Under the pieces are notes generated by a model. The model had not been told where the DNA came from. It searched no databases and worked only from the letters and a program-made list of their open reading frames with translations. DNA of 64,000 nt from Deltaproteobacteria bacterium (lineage in GTDB: Bacteria; Desulfobacterota; Binatia; UTPRO1). A program made the position numbers and the translations under genes. The stretch covers positions 62,001 through 126,000 of the forward strand of contig JACQEO010000057.1 of the NCBI GenBank assembly GCA_016200545.1, given 5' to 3'. The first letter of the stretch is position 1, and every line of letters begins with the position of its first letter. Positions 54,689-63,767 of this stretch are shown here, one piece after another.

Positions 54689-55846
54689 ATGGACCCGAAA
54701 GCCGGCGCGCGCGAGCGCGTGAAGGACGCCACGCGCGAGCTGCTCGCGCTCAGTCATCGCATCCACGCCCATCCCGAGCTCGGCTTCGAGGAGGAGCGCG
54801 CCGCGGAATGGGTCGGCGCCGCGCTCGCCGACGCCGGGTTCGCCGTCGAGAGCGGTATCTGCGAGTTGCCGACGGCGTTTCGCGCCCGCGCCGGCAGCGG
54901 GCCGTTGCATCTCGCGATCTGCGCCGAATACGATTGCTTGCCCGGGATCGGCCATGCCTGCGGCCACAACATCATCGCGGCGAGCGCCGTCGGCGCGGCG
55001 ATCGCGATGGCCCGCGTCGCCGACGACCTCGGGCTCACGGTGACCGTCGTCGGCACGCCGGCGGAGGAGGGCGGCGGCGGCAAGATCATGCTCCTCGAGC
55101 GCGGCGCCTTCGCCGGCATGCACGCGGCGATGATGGTGCACCCGGCGCCGGTAGACATCGTCGAGCCGTCGATCCTCGCGTGCACGCAGTTCGAGGTGCG
55201 CTACACCGGCAAGGAGGCGCACGCCTCGGCCTTCCCCGAATACGGCATCAACGCCGGCGACGCGCTCACGGTTGCGCAGACCGCGATCGGCCTCCTGCGC
55301 CAGCACATCCGTGCCGGCGACCGCGTGCACGGCATCGTGACCAAAGGCGGCGATGCGCCGAACGTCGTTCCCGCCGACACCTGCGCCAAGTACATCGTCC
55401 GCGCGCGCTCGCTCGGCGAGCTCGACGAGATCCGCGGCAAGGTGATGCGCTGCTTCGAGGCCGGCGCCCTCGCGACCGGCTCGACGCTCGCCGTCCGCGA
55501 GGATCACTCGCCCTATGCCGAGATGCACCACGATCAGGCCCTCGCGGCGTACTATCGCCGCAACGCCGAGGCGCTCGGCCGTGTGTTTCCGGAGATGAGC
55601 GCGATGCTCGTGCGCGCCGCGGGCTCGACCGACATGGGCAACGTCTCGCTCGCGCTGCCGTCCATCCACCCGATGATCGGCATCGCGTCGCTCCCCGCCG
55701 TCAACCACCAACCGGAGTTCACCGCTCACTGTGTCACCGAGGCCGGCGATCAGGCCGTTGTCGACGGTGCGCTCGCGATGGCATGGACGGCCATCGACGT
55801 CGCCGCCGATTCGGACCTGCGCGCGCGCCTCATGCAAAGGAGATGA
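54689..55846 (+). CDS. M20-family amidohydrolase (AbgB/HipO-like)
   Basis: 385 residues. Metal-binding residues in HAHPELGFEE and IGHACGHNII, with GTPAEEGGGGKI; the dimerisation domain contains KEAHASAFPEYGINAGDALT. Family members cleave aminoacyl or aryl-amino acid conjugates, p-aminobenzoyl-glutamate being a known case. Cytoplasmic. Between the cyclase and the GST. Confidence 0.9.
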   Translation: MDPKAGARERVKDATRELLALSHRIHAHPELGFEEERAAEWVGAALADAGFAVESGICELPTAFRARAGSGPLHLAICAEYDCLPGIGHACGHNIIAASAVGAAIAMARVADDLGLTVTVVGTPAEEGGGGKIMLLERGAFAGMHAAMMVHPAPVDIVEPSILACTQFEVRYTGKEAHASAFPEYGINAGDALTVAQTAIGLLRQHIRAGDRVHGIVTKGGDAPNVVPADTCAKYIVRARSLGELDEIRGKVMRCFEAGALATGSTLAVREDHSPYAEMHHDQALAAYYRRNAEALGRVFPEMSAMLVRAAGSTDMGNVSLALPSIHPMIGIASLPAVNHQPEFTAHCVTEAGDQAVVDGALAMAWTAIDVAADSDLRARLMQRR

Positions 55847-55847
55847 T

Positions 55848-56492
55848 ATGCCGACACTCTATGGAGTCAGTGCGTCGCCGTTCGTCCGCAAGGTCCGGAT
55901 CGTTCTCGCCGAGAAGGGCATCGCCTACGAGCACGATCCCGTCATCCCGGTGAACGTCAGCGCCGAGTACAAGAAGATCAGCCCGCTCGGGAAAATCCCG
56001 GCGTACAAGGACGGCGACCGCGCCCTCGCCGACTCGTCGGTCATCTGCGCCTACCTCGAGCGCGCACATCCGCAGCCGGCGCTCTATCCTTCCGACCCCT
56101 ACGAGTATGCGCGCGCGCTCTGGTTCGAGGAGTACGGCGACACCGCGCTCCTCAACGTGTTCGGCCCGAAGATCTTCTTTCAAAGGGTCGTGCAGCCGCG
56201 CTTCTTCAGCCAGCCGTGCGACGAGGCGATCGTGCAGAAGGCCGTCGCCGAGGACCTGCCGCCGCTCTTCGACTATCTCGAGGGCGAAGTCGGCGAGGGC
56301 GGCGTCATCGCCGGCACGCGCTTCTCGATCGGCGACATCGGCCTCGCGACCCAGTTCATCAATCTGCGCTTCGCCGGCTTCGGCGTCGACGCGAAGCGCT
56401 GGCCGAAGCTCGCACGCTACGTCGACCACGTCCGCGCCCGCCCGTCGATCAAGGCGATCATCGACGAAGAGGCGCCGCTGCTCGGTGCGTAG
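55848..56492 (+). CDS. Glutathione S-transferase family protein
   Basis: 214 residues. N-terminal thioredoxin fold with SASPFVRKVRI and the Pro in LGKIPAYKDG, then the Glu/Ser motif ADSSVICAYLE, and a helical C-domain (GTRFSIGDIGLATQFI). Start ATG 55848 lies 1 base after the M20 stop. It probably conjugates or isomerises with glutathione. Confidence 0.9.
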   Translation: MPTLYGVSASPFVRKVRIVLAEKGIAYEHDPVIPVNVSAEYKKISPLGKIPAYKDGDRALADSSVICAYLERAHPQPALYPSDPYEYARALWFEEYGDTALLNVFGPKIFFQRVVQPRFFSQPCDEAIVQKAVAEDLPPLFDYLEGEVGEGGVIAGTRFSIGDIGLATQFINLRFAGFGVDAKRWPKLARYVDHVRARPSIKAIIDEEAPLLGA

Positions 56493-57683
56493 ATGAGCTT
56501 CGAAGTCCCTGAGCACGTGCGCCCGCTCCGGGCGCGCGTGCTCGCGTTCGTGGAAGACCGCGTCTATCCCGTCGAGCAGGTGCTCGACGACGCGTACTCC
56601 GACGCGGCACGGATCACGATGCAACGACTCATGGCCGAGGCGAAGGACACCGGGCTGTGGGCGCTCGGCCATCCGCGGGAGATCGGCGGTGGCGGCTTGC
56701 CGTTTCTCGACTACGTCTACGTCAACGAGGTGGTCGGGCGCTCCGAGCACGCGATGGTCGCGCTCGGGACGCACTCGCTGCAGGACTCGATCATGCTGAA
56801 CCTCCACGCCTCGTCGGCGTGGCGCGAGCGCTACCTCCGCCCGCTGGTCGCCGGCGAGATCTTCCCGAGCTTCGCGATGACCGAGCCCGACGTCGCGAGC
56901 TCCGACCCGACGCAGCTCCAGACGTCGGCCGTCCTCGACGGCGATCACTGGGTGATCAACGGCCGCAAGTGGTTCACGACCGGCGCCAACCGCGCCGCGT
57001 ACACGACCGTCATGGTGCGTACCGAGGTCGCCGTGCCGCCGCACGCCGCCTTCAGCATGCTCATCGTGCCGACCGACACGCCGGGCTACGACATCGTGCG
57101 TGAGACGCCGGTCATGGGGATGCTCGGCGGCCATTGCGAGGTCGCCTACCGCGACGTGCGCGTGCCGCGCGAGAATCTCCTCGGCGAGCGCGGCCAGGGC
57201 TTCGTGATCGCGCAGCAACGTCTCGGTCCGGGACGCATCTTCCACTGCATGCGTTGGCTCGGGCAGGCGCAGCGCGCCTTCGACCTCATGTGTGAGCGTG
57301 CCAACAACCGCGTCGCCTTCGGCTCGACGCTCGCCGAGAAGCAGTCGATTCAGAACATGGTCTTCGAGACGGCCGCCGAGATTCAGTCGTGCCGGCTCCT
57401 CACCTTGCACGCGGCGCACAAGATCGACGCCGGCGATGCGGCGCGTGTCGAGATCGGCCTCGTCAAGGTCGTCGGCGCGCGTATGCTGCACAACGCCATC
57501 GATCGCGCCATCCAGGTGCACGGCGCCAAGGGCGTCACGTCCGACACGCCGCTCGAGCGTATGTACCGCACCGCGCGTTTCGGCCGCATCTACGACGGCC
57601 CCGACGAGGTGCACCAGATGACCGTCGCGCGCCGCCTCTTGAGGACGTACCGCGACGGCGCGCGCTGGGACTTCGGCAACTGA
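56493..57683 (+). CDS. Acyl-CoA dehydrogenase family protein
   Basis: 396 residues. FAD motifs FAMTEPDVASSDP and VINGRKWFTTGA, and the C-terminal active-site region GRIYDGPDEVHQMTVAR. Resembles ACAD10/11-type (GPDEV). ATG directly follows the GST stop. It would oxidise an acyl-CoA thioester. Confidence 0.92.
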   Translation: MSFEVPEHVRPLRARVLAFVEDRVYPVEQVLDDAYSDAARITMQRLMAEAKDTGLWALGHPREIGGGGLPFLDYVYVNEVVGRSEHAMVALGTHSLQDSIMLNLHASSAWRERYLRPLVAGEIFPSFAMTEPDVASSDPTQLQTSAVLDGDHWVINGRKWFTTGANRAAYTTVMVRTEVAVPPHAAFSMLIVPTDTPGYDIVRETPVMGMLGGHCEVAYRDVRVPRENLLGERGQGFVIAQQRLGPGRIFHCMRWLGQAQRAFDLMCERANNRVAFGSTLAEKQSIQNMVFETAAEIQSCRLLTLHAAHKIDAGDAARVEIGLVKVVGARMLHNAIDRAIQVHGAKGVTSDTPLERMYRTARFGRIYDGPDEVHQMTVARRLLRTYRDGARWDFGN

Positions 57684-57693
57684 GGCGGCGGTC

Positions 57694-58041
57694 GTGCCCG
57701 TACTCACCGGCGGCTGTCTCTGCGGCGGCGTGCGCTTCGAGGTGGACGAGCCCTTCCTCCGCGCCAACCATTGTCACTGCTCGCGCTGCCGGCGGCATTC
57801 GGGCACGGCGGTCTGCACGCAAGCGCGCGTCCGGCGCGAGCAGTTCCGGCTTCTCTCCGGTGCGGAGTTGGTCCGGACGTACCGTGGTGGCGACGGCTAC
57901 GCCGTGAAGGCGTTCTGCGCCGTCTGCGGATCGAGTCTCTTCGGCGGCAGCTGGCCCGACGGGCCGCAGGTCTCGATTCGGCTCGGCGCGTTCGACGACG
58001 ATCCCGGCATCCGCCCGCAGTGTCACACTCACGTCGACTAG
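57694..58041 (+). CDS. GFA-family zinc protein, interrupted by an amber codon
   Basis: 115 residues to TAG 58039-58041. Zn-binding motifs GCLCGGVRF, HCHCSRCRRHSGTA and FCAVCGSS identify a GFA/CENP-V-like protein. The chain stops at QCHTHVD, but the same frame goes on RARWDEILDDLPQYPEG, which is the expected end of a GFA domain, and then runs without a stop into DinB. So the amber codon lies inside the domain. The protein may be truncated, read through, or mis-sequenced. Confidence 0.8.
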   Translation: MPVLTGGCLCGGVRFEVDEPFLRANHCHCSRCRRHSGTAVCTQARVRREQFRLLSGAELVRTYRGGDGYAVKAFCAVCGSSLFGGSWPDGPQVSIRLGAFDDDPGIRPQCHTHVD

Positions 58042-58107
58042 CGCGCCCGCTGGGACGAGATCCTCGACGACCTGCCACAGTATCCCGAGGGGTGGAGCCG
58101 CGACGCG

Positions 58108-58704
58108 GTGCCGCGCGCCGGGACGCCGACCTTGGTCGCGCATTTCCGGCACATGGCGGCGAACAACTGCTGGAGCAACGCGCGGCTCCACACCCGCTGC
58201 GCGGCGCTGCCACCCGGCGAGTACTTCCGGGACCGCGGTGCCTTCTTTGGGTCGATTCACGCGACCGTGAGCCACATCGTCGCGATCGACGAGTGGTATC
58301 TCGCCGGACTGCACGGCGAGCGGGCGGGCCGCGTCGATTACGGCGCCGTCGTGCACGCGACGCTCGCGGAGCTGACGCGCGCGCAGGAAGCGGCGGACCG
58401 CCGCCTGCTCGCCTACTGCGACGGCCTCACCCCGGCGCGGCTCGGCGAGGTCGCGCACTGGCGCGACGACGACGGCGACGATCACGCCGAGCCCGTGCAC
58501 CTCGTCCTCGCGCACCTCTTCGTCCACCAAATCCACCATCGCGGCCAGGTGCACGACCTCCTGCAGCAGGCGGGTGCGGCGCCGCCGCAGCTCGACGAGT
58601 TCTTTCTGCGCGCCGACGCGTCGCGCCGCACCGAGGAGCTCCGCCGGCTCGGCCTCGCCGACGCCTCGCCCCCCGAGCCACCGCACACGCCTCGCCCCGG
58701 TTGA
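58108..58704 (+). CDS. DinB-family metal-binding protein
   Basis: 198 residues from GTG 58108 (TTG 58132 is also possible). DinB four-helix fold with the metal triad H56 (VSHIVAIDEWYL), H140 and H144 (HLFVHQIHHRGQVHDLL). Family members bind divalent metal; many act as thiol or sugar transferases. It is in the same frame as the GFA gene with no stop between other than the amber at 58039. Confidence 0.9.
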   Translation: MPRAGTPTLVAHFRHMAANNCWSNARLHTRCAALPPGEYFRDRGAFFGSIHATVSHIVAIDEWYLAGLHGERAGRVDYGAVVHATLAELTRAQEAADRRLLAYCDGLTPARLGEVAHWRDDDGDDHAEPVHLVLAHLFVHQIHHRGQVHDLLQQAGAAPPQLDEFFLRADASRRTEELRRLGLADASPPEPPHTPRPG

Positions 58705-58719
58705 GCGAAGAGGAAGCGG

Positions 58720-59220
58720 ATGCGCCCGTCGAAAGACATGGAACCGGCGGTCGTCCGTGAGTATGCTGCGACGACCGATGCGTCCGGCCTGCGCGCGTGC
58801 TTCGTCGAGCTTCAAGAGTTCGAGCGCGGGATCGATCCCGCGCTGCCCGAGGGCGTCGGCGTTGCCGACGTCTATCTCGAGCGGATGCTCGACCGCTGCG
58901 CGACGTGGGACGGCACCGTCTTCGTCGCCCTCGCGCGCGAGCGCGTCGTCGGATTTGTGTGCGTGTGGGCGCGCGTCCCGCCGGAGCCCGACGAGCCTCC
59001 GGCACCCTACGCGTTCGTCTCCGATCTCATCGTCGTCGAGGCCTTTCGGAGCCGCGGGGTGGGTCGCGCGCTCCTCGCCGAGGCCGAGCGCTGCGCACGC
59101 CGCCGCGGCGCCATGACGCTCAAGCTCGACGTCATGGCCGGCAATCCCGCAGCGCTGCGTCTCTACGAGCACGTCGGCTTCACACGGCGACGCATCGAGA
59201 TGACGAAGGCGCTCCGGTGA
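58720..59220 (+). CDS. GNAT-family N-acetyltransferase
   Basis: 166 residues (shorter if it starts at the second Met, 58738). Acetyl-CoA motif A VEAFRSRGVGRALLAEAERC and motif B NPAALRLYEHVGFTRRR. The substrate is unknown. 15 bp after DinB. Confidence 0.9.
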   Translation: MRPSKDMEPAVVREYAATTDASGLRACFVELQEFERGIDPALPEGVGVADVYLERMLDRCATWDGTVFVALARERVVGFVCVWARVPPEPDEPPAPYAFVSDLIVVEAFRSRGVGRALLAEAERCARRRGAMTLKLDVMAGNPAALRLYEHVGFTRRRIEMTKALR

Positions 59221-59242
59221 GCGGCGCGAGGGCGAGTGAACG

Positions 59243-59689
59243 ATGAAGGAGATCCACACCGAGATCGAGATCGCCGCCGGGAAGGACGAGGTCTGGAGCG
59301 TTCTCACGAGCTTCGCGGCGTACCCGGATTGGAACCCGTTCCTGCGTACGGTGGCGGCGGCACTGCGTCCGGACGCGCCCGTCGCGATGAGCGTCGCGGT
59401 CGGCGCGCGCACGCTCGACCTCGACGCCGCGATCATGCGCGTCGCGCCCGGTCGTGAGCTGCGCTGGGCCGGGCCGATCTCGCGTCTGCAGGGCGTCGTC
59501 TTCCGCGGCGAGCACTACTTCGTGATGGAAGAGATCGCGCCGCGGCGCGTGCGCTTCGTGCACGGCGAGCGCTTCGCGGGGCTCGCGATTCCGCTCCTCG
59601 GCGGTTGGCTCGATCGCACGCTCACGCCGGCATACACGGCGATGAACGTCGCGTTGAAGCGCCGCGTGGAGGCCGCCGCCGCTCGGTGA
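59243..59689 (+). CDS. SRPBCC-family lipid/ligand-binding protein
   Basis: 148 residues. Start-like fold with HTEIEIAAGKDEVWSVLTSF, YPDWNPFLRTV and FRGEHYFVMEEIAPRRVRFV. Family members bind hydrophobic ligands or polyketides. AGGAGA-type ribosome site. Last of the same-strand run. Confidence 0.88.
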   Translation: MKEIHTEIEIAAGKDEVWSVLTSFAAYPDWNPFLRTVAAALRPDAPVAMSVAVGARTLDLDAAIMRVAPGRELRWAGPISRLQGVVFRGEHYFVMEEIAPRRVRFVHGERFAGLAIPLLGGWLDRTLTPAYTAMNVALKRRVEAAAAR

Positions 59690-59705
59690 GGCGGCGAGGG
59701 CGGCG

Positions 59706-62612
59706 GTGGGCGACGTCTTCACGTTCGGCGGCGTCGAGCTCGACGAGCGCCTCTATCAGCTTCGCCGCGGCGCGACACCAGTACCGCTCGAGCCCAAGAT
59801 CTTCGACGTCCTCGCATATCTCCTCCACCATCGCGATCGCGTCGTGTCGAAGGACGAACTGCTGACCGCGCTCTGGCCCGGGGAGCACGTGAGCGAGTCC
59901 GTGCTTCCCCGCTGTGTCACCGCCGTGCGCAAGGCCGTCGGTGATACGGCGCGCGCGCAGCGCGTGATCCAGACGGTGCACGGACGCGGGTATCGATTCG
60001 TCGCCGCGGTCACGGCCTCGGCCGACGATGCCGGCGGCCACGGCGAAACGGCGCACCCCGAGCCGGCGCGTGGCATCTTCGTCGGACGCGAGGCGGCGAT
60101 GGCGCGGCTCGGCGCCGCGCTCGACGACGCGCTCGCAGGCCGCGGGCGCCTCGCCCTTCTCCTCGGCGAACCCGGCATCGGCAAGACGCGCACGGGCGAG
60201 GAGATCGCGGTCGAGGCGCGGCGTCGCGGTGCGCGCGTGCTCACCGGCCGTTGCTACGAGGGCGACGGCGCGCCGGCGTTCTGGCCGTGGGTGCAGATCA
60301 TGCGCACCGCGCTCGCCGGCAGCGAGGCGCCGGCCGCGCTCGAGCGTCTCGGGGCGGGCGCCGCCGACCTGGCACAACTCGCACCGGAGATCCGCGACCG
60401 GAGCACGGAAGCGCCGGCGGCCTCCGCGCTCGCGACCGAGCAGGCGCGTTTTCTCCTGTTCGACAGCGTCAGCGCATTTCTGAAGGCGCTCGCCGCGGTG
60501 CAGCCGCTCGTGCTCGTGCTCGACGACCTGCACTGGGCCGACAAGCCGTCACTCCTGCTCTTGCAATTCTTCGCGCGCGAGATGCGCAATACGCGCATCC
60601 TCGTGGTCGGCACTTACCGCGACGTCGAGCTGCGACGTCAGCACCCGCTCGCGGCGACGCTCGGAGAGCTCGCGCGCGAGCCGCTCTGCGAGCGTATCGC
60701 GCTCCGCGGCCTCACGGCGGTCGACGTCGCGCAGTTCCTCGAGGCCACCACCGGGGCCGCGCCGGACGAGCGCGTCGTCGCCGCGATCGCGGCGATGACC
60801 GAGGGCAACCCGTTCTTCGTCGGCGAGATCGTCCGCCTGCTCGTCGCACGCGGACAGCTCGACGCCGGCCCGGACGCGACGTGGACGACGACCTTGCCGC
60901 AAGGCGTGCGCGAGGCGATCGGGCGACGGCTGAGTGCGCTCTCGGAGGAGTGCAATCGTGTCCTCGCGCTCGCCGCGGTCCTCGGTCGGGAGTTTCTCTT
61001 CAGCGTCCTGCACGAGCTCGCCGACCTCGCCGGCGAGAGCCTGTTCGCACTGCTGAACGAAGCGGTCGATGCACGTGTGCTCGTGCCCGTCGGCGGCCGC
61101 GACGATCGCGCCGCGAGTCGGTACGCGTTCACGCATGCGCTCATCCGCGAGACACTCTACGAGGAGCTGACCGCGCCCGTGCGCGTGCGCCTGCACCAAC
61201 GCGCCGGCGAGGTGCTCGAGCGCGTGCACGCGGCCGACCCCGGGCCGTACCTCGCCGAGCTCGCCCACCATTTCTACCAGGCCGCCGTCGGCGGCCAGGC
61301 GGAGAAGGCGATCGACTATGCGGCGCAGGCCGCCGAGCGCGCCTCGCAGTCGCTCGCGTACGAAGAGGCGGCGGGCCACTACGACCGCGCGCTCGAGGCG
61401 CTGGAATTCGCGGTACCGGTCGACGAGGTCCGTCGCTGCATGCTCCTCCTCTCTCTCGGCGAGGCGCGGGCGCGCGCCAACGAGCGCGACGTGGCGCGCC
61501 GGACGTTTCGCCGCGCCGCCGACGTCGGGCGCGCGCTCGGCCGTCCGGACCTGCTGGCGCGCGCGGCGCTCGGCTTCGGCGGCCGCGCCGAGTTCGGCAT
61601 CGGACCCGACGACGAGATGCGGACGCTCCTCGACGCCGCGCTGGCGGCGCTCCCCGTGGGAGAGCTCGCGCTCCGCGCGCGCGTGCTGAGTCGCATGACC
61701 GGCGCCGAGCCCTATGCCGATTCGATGGAGCGGCGCGCGGCGTTCAGTGAAGAGGCGGTCGCGCTGGCGCGTCGCAGCGGCGACCCCGTGACGCTCGCTG
61801 ATGCACTGAGCGCGCGGCACTGGGCGTTTCTCGGGCCCGACCACCTCGACGAGCGGCGCGCGCTCGGTGATGAGCTCCTCGCGCTCGCCGACGCCGCGGG
61901 TGAGAAGACGTGGGCGTTCGCGGCGCGCGATTTCCGCTTCACCGCGCTCCTCGGGCTCGGCGACATCGCCGCCGCCGATCGCGAGCTCGACGCCCTGCGC
62001 CGCCTCGCCGCCGAGCTTCGCCAGCCGATCGAGCAGTGGTTCGTGTCGTGGTTCCAGGCGAGTCGCGCCATCGCCGACGGCCGTTTCGACGAAGGCGAGC
62101 GCTGCATCCGCGAGGGTTTCGCGATCGGCGAGCGCGCGCAGCACCCGGGGGCGCTGTCGTCGTTCCGCGGCCAGCTCCTCTGGCTGCGCGGCGAGCAGGG
62201 CCGCGAGGAGGACATGCAAGAGGTCGAGGCCGGCTTGCAGTTCCTGTTGCCGCTCTCGGCGTCGACGCGGACCATTCTCCGCTGCGCGATCGTCAATCTC
62301 CACGTCGACCAGGGCCCGTCGACGACGGGCGACGCGAGTTCGACGCCCTCGCCGCGCACGACTTCCGCGATGTCGAGCGCAACGAGCACTGGATGGTCAC
62401 GATGGCGATCGCCGCCGAGGCGAGCGCCGACCTCCGGGACGCGCGCCGCGGCGCGCTCGTCTACGAGCTGCTGCGCCCCTTCCCGGAGCGCAACGTCGTG
62501 CACGATCTCATCCGTGCCTACCGCGGCTCCGTGTCGCTCTATCTGGCGCTCGCGGCGACGGCGATGCGCGAGTGGGAGACGGCGAAGCGCCACTTCGAGG
62601 ACGCGCTCGTGA
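59706..62612 (+). CDS. wHTH-AAA-TPR transcriptional regulator (3' frameshift)
   Basis: 968 residues as read. N-terminal OmpR/CadC-type winged helix (VPLEPKIFDVLAYLLHHRDR, then IQTVHGRGYRFVAAV), an AAA ATPase with Walker A GEPGIGKT and Walker B PLVLVLDDLHWADKPS, and helical TPR repeats (ALAAVLGREFLFSVLHELAD; ARRTFRRAADVGRALGRPDL). At about 62312-62320 the frame goes wrong: the reading after HVDQG becomes Ser/Arg-rich, while the other frame carries the expected TPR to 62806 (REFDALAAHDFRDVERNEHW). Loss of one C from a C-run at 62315 would explain it. Regulates unknown genes. Confidence 0.85.
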   Translation: MGDVFTFGGVELDERLYQLRRGATPVPLEPKIFDVLAYLLHHRDRVVSKDELLTALWPGEHVSESVLPRCVTAVRKAVGDTARAQRVIQTVHGRGYRFVAAVTASADDAGGHGETAHPEPARGIFVGREAAMARLGAALDDALAGRGRLALLLGEPGIGKTRTGEEIAVEARRRGARVLTGRCYEGDGAPAFWPWVQIMRTALAGSEAPAALERLGAGAADLAQLAPEIRDRSTEAPAASALATEQARFLLFDSVSAFLKALAAVQPLVLVLDDLHWADKPSLLLLQFFAREMRNTRILVVGTYRDVELRRQHPLAATLGELAREPLCERIALRGLTAVDVAQFLEATTGAAPDERVVAAIAAMTEGNPFFVGEIVRLLVARGQLDAGPDATWTTTLPQGVREAIGRRLSALSEECNRVLALAAVLGREFLFSVLHELADLAGESLFALLNEAVDARVLVPVGGRDDRAASRYAFTHALIRETLYEELTAPVRVRLHQRAGEVLERVHAADPGPYLAELAHHFYQAAVGGQAEKAIDYAAQAAERASQSLAYEEAAGHYDRALEALEFAVPVDEVRRCMLLLSLGEARARANERDVARRTFRRAADVGRALGRPDLLARAALGFGGRAEFGIGPDDEMRTLLDAALAALPVGELALRARVLSRMTGAEPYADSMERRAAFSEEAVALARRSGDPVTLADALSARHWAFLGPDHLDERRALGDELLALADAAGEKTWAFAARDFRFTALLGLGDIAAADRELDALRRLAAELRQPIEQWFVSWFQASRAIADGRFDEGERCIREGFAIGERAQHPGALSSFRGQLLWLRGEQGREEDMQEVEAGLQFLLPLSASTRTILRCAIVNLHVDQGPSTTGDASSTPSPRTTSAMSSATSTGWSRWRSPPRRAPTSGTRAAARSSTSCCAPSRSATSCTISSVPTAAPCRSIWRSRRRRCASGRRRSATSRTRS

Positions 62613-62806
62613 TGAACGCGCGCATAGGCGTCTGGCCGTACGTCGCGCGTGCGGAATACGAGTACGCGAGCATGCTGCTCGTACGCAACCGGAGCGCCGA
62701 TCGGCCGCGCGCGCGCGCGCTTCTGGCGAACGCGCTCACGGCGGCGCGCGCGCTCGGAATGCGGCGTCTGGAAAGCAAAGTCGCTGCGGCGCGCGTACCG
62801 CGCTGA
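62321..62806 (+). pseudogene. Displaced C-terminal TPR segment of the preceding regulator
   Basis: In the other frame, residues EFDALAAHDFRDVERNEHW and GSVSLYLALAATAMREWETA, ending LGMRRLESKVAAARVPR, complete the TPR domain of the regulator that starts at 59706. If the frameshift is a sequence error the true gene is 59706-62806, about 1033 residues. Confidence 0.75.
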
Positions 62807-62893
62807 GCCGCGAATCCGAAGGAAATCATCAGGAATCCGTCGAGATCTCGCTGCGCGCGCCGGCTATCGTCCCTGACTGAGGAGGTTACCGTC

Positions 62894-63670
62894 ATGGACT
62901 CGTCTTTCGTCGTTGCTCCCCCACCGCCGCTCCGCATCGAGTGGCGACGTGCCTGGCGCGCGATGCGGGCGCTGCTCGCCGACCCGGACCGCACCGAGCT
63001 CGCCTTCGAAGCGATCTCGGCCGTCTCGGCGCGCGACTTCGAGCGCCTGTTCCAACGCTTCGTCGCCGATCGCGAGGGGCGGCGACTGTTCACGGAGCGG
63101 CCGTCACTCCTCGACGCCCTGCGCGATCGCGCCCGCCTGCGCGCGCTGCCCGACGGCAGCTTCGGCCGCGCCTACCTCGCCTTCATGGACGAGGCGCAGC
63201 TCAGCGCCGACGGACTCGTCGACGCCGACCGCATCTCGGAGCAGGAGCTCGGCGTGGTCAGGATCGACCCCGACCGCACCTGGTTTTCCGAGCGCCTGCG
63301 CGACATGCACGATCTGTGGCATGTCCTGAGCGGCTACGGGCGTGACGAGGCCGGCGAGGCGGCGAACCTCGCCTTCAGCTATGGGCAGATGCCGTTTCGC
63401 GGCATCGCCTTGATCCTGATCGCGGTCGCGTTCCTCGAGCCGCATGCCAATCGCGTCACGTGGCCGCGCTATCTGTATCGCGCCTGGCGGCGTGGGCGGC
63501 GGGCGGCGCCTCTCACGCTCGCCCGCTACGAGGAGCTCCTGCTGCGGCCGCTCGACGAGGTGCGGGCCCTGCTCGGCATCGCGCCGGTCTCCGCGGTGCA
63601 TCCCGCGGGCGTGATCGTCGCCTGGCGCCGGAGCCGGGTGCCGCATGCGGTGATGGCGACCGGTTCCTGA
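62894..63670 (+). CDS. coq4: Coq4-family protein
   Basis: 258 residues. The Coq4 zinc motif HDxxHx11E is present: H139-D-L-W-H143 with E155 in HDLWHVLSGYGRDEAGEAAN. Coq4 organises ubiquinone biosynthesis, and some homologues perform C1 decarboxylation/hydroxylation. A strong ribosome site GGAGGT (62881-62886) precedes the ATG. No other ubi genes are near. Confidence 0.9.
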   Translation: MDSSFVVAPPPPLRIEWRRAWRAMRALLADPDRTELAFEAISAVSARDFERLFQRFVADREGRRLFTERPSLLDALRDRARLRALPDGSFGRAYLAFMDEAQLSADGLVDADRISEQELGVVRIDPDRTWFSERLRDMHDLWHVLSGYGRDEAGEAANLAFSYGQMPFRGIALILIAVAFLEPHANRVTWPRYLYRAWRRGRRAAPLTLARYEELLLRPLDEVRALLGIAPVSAVHPAGVIVAWRRSRVPHAVMATGS

Positions 63671-63767
63671 CGACCGGCGCCGGGCGCCGGTTTGCGTAGC
63701 GTCGCGGCGCGGGCGAGGATCGCGGCGTCGTGAACCTCTGCATCGCCGCGTACCGTCCGGACGCCGC

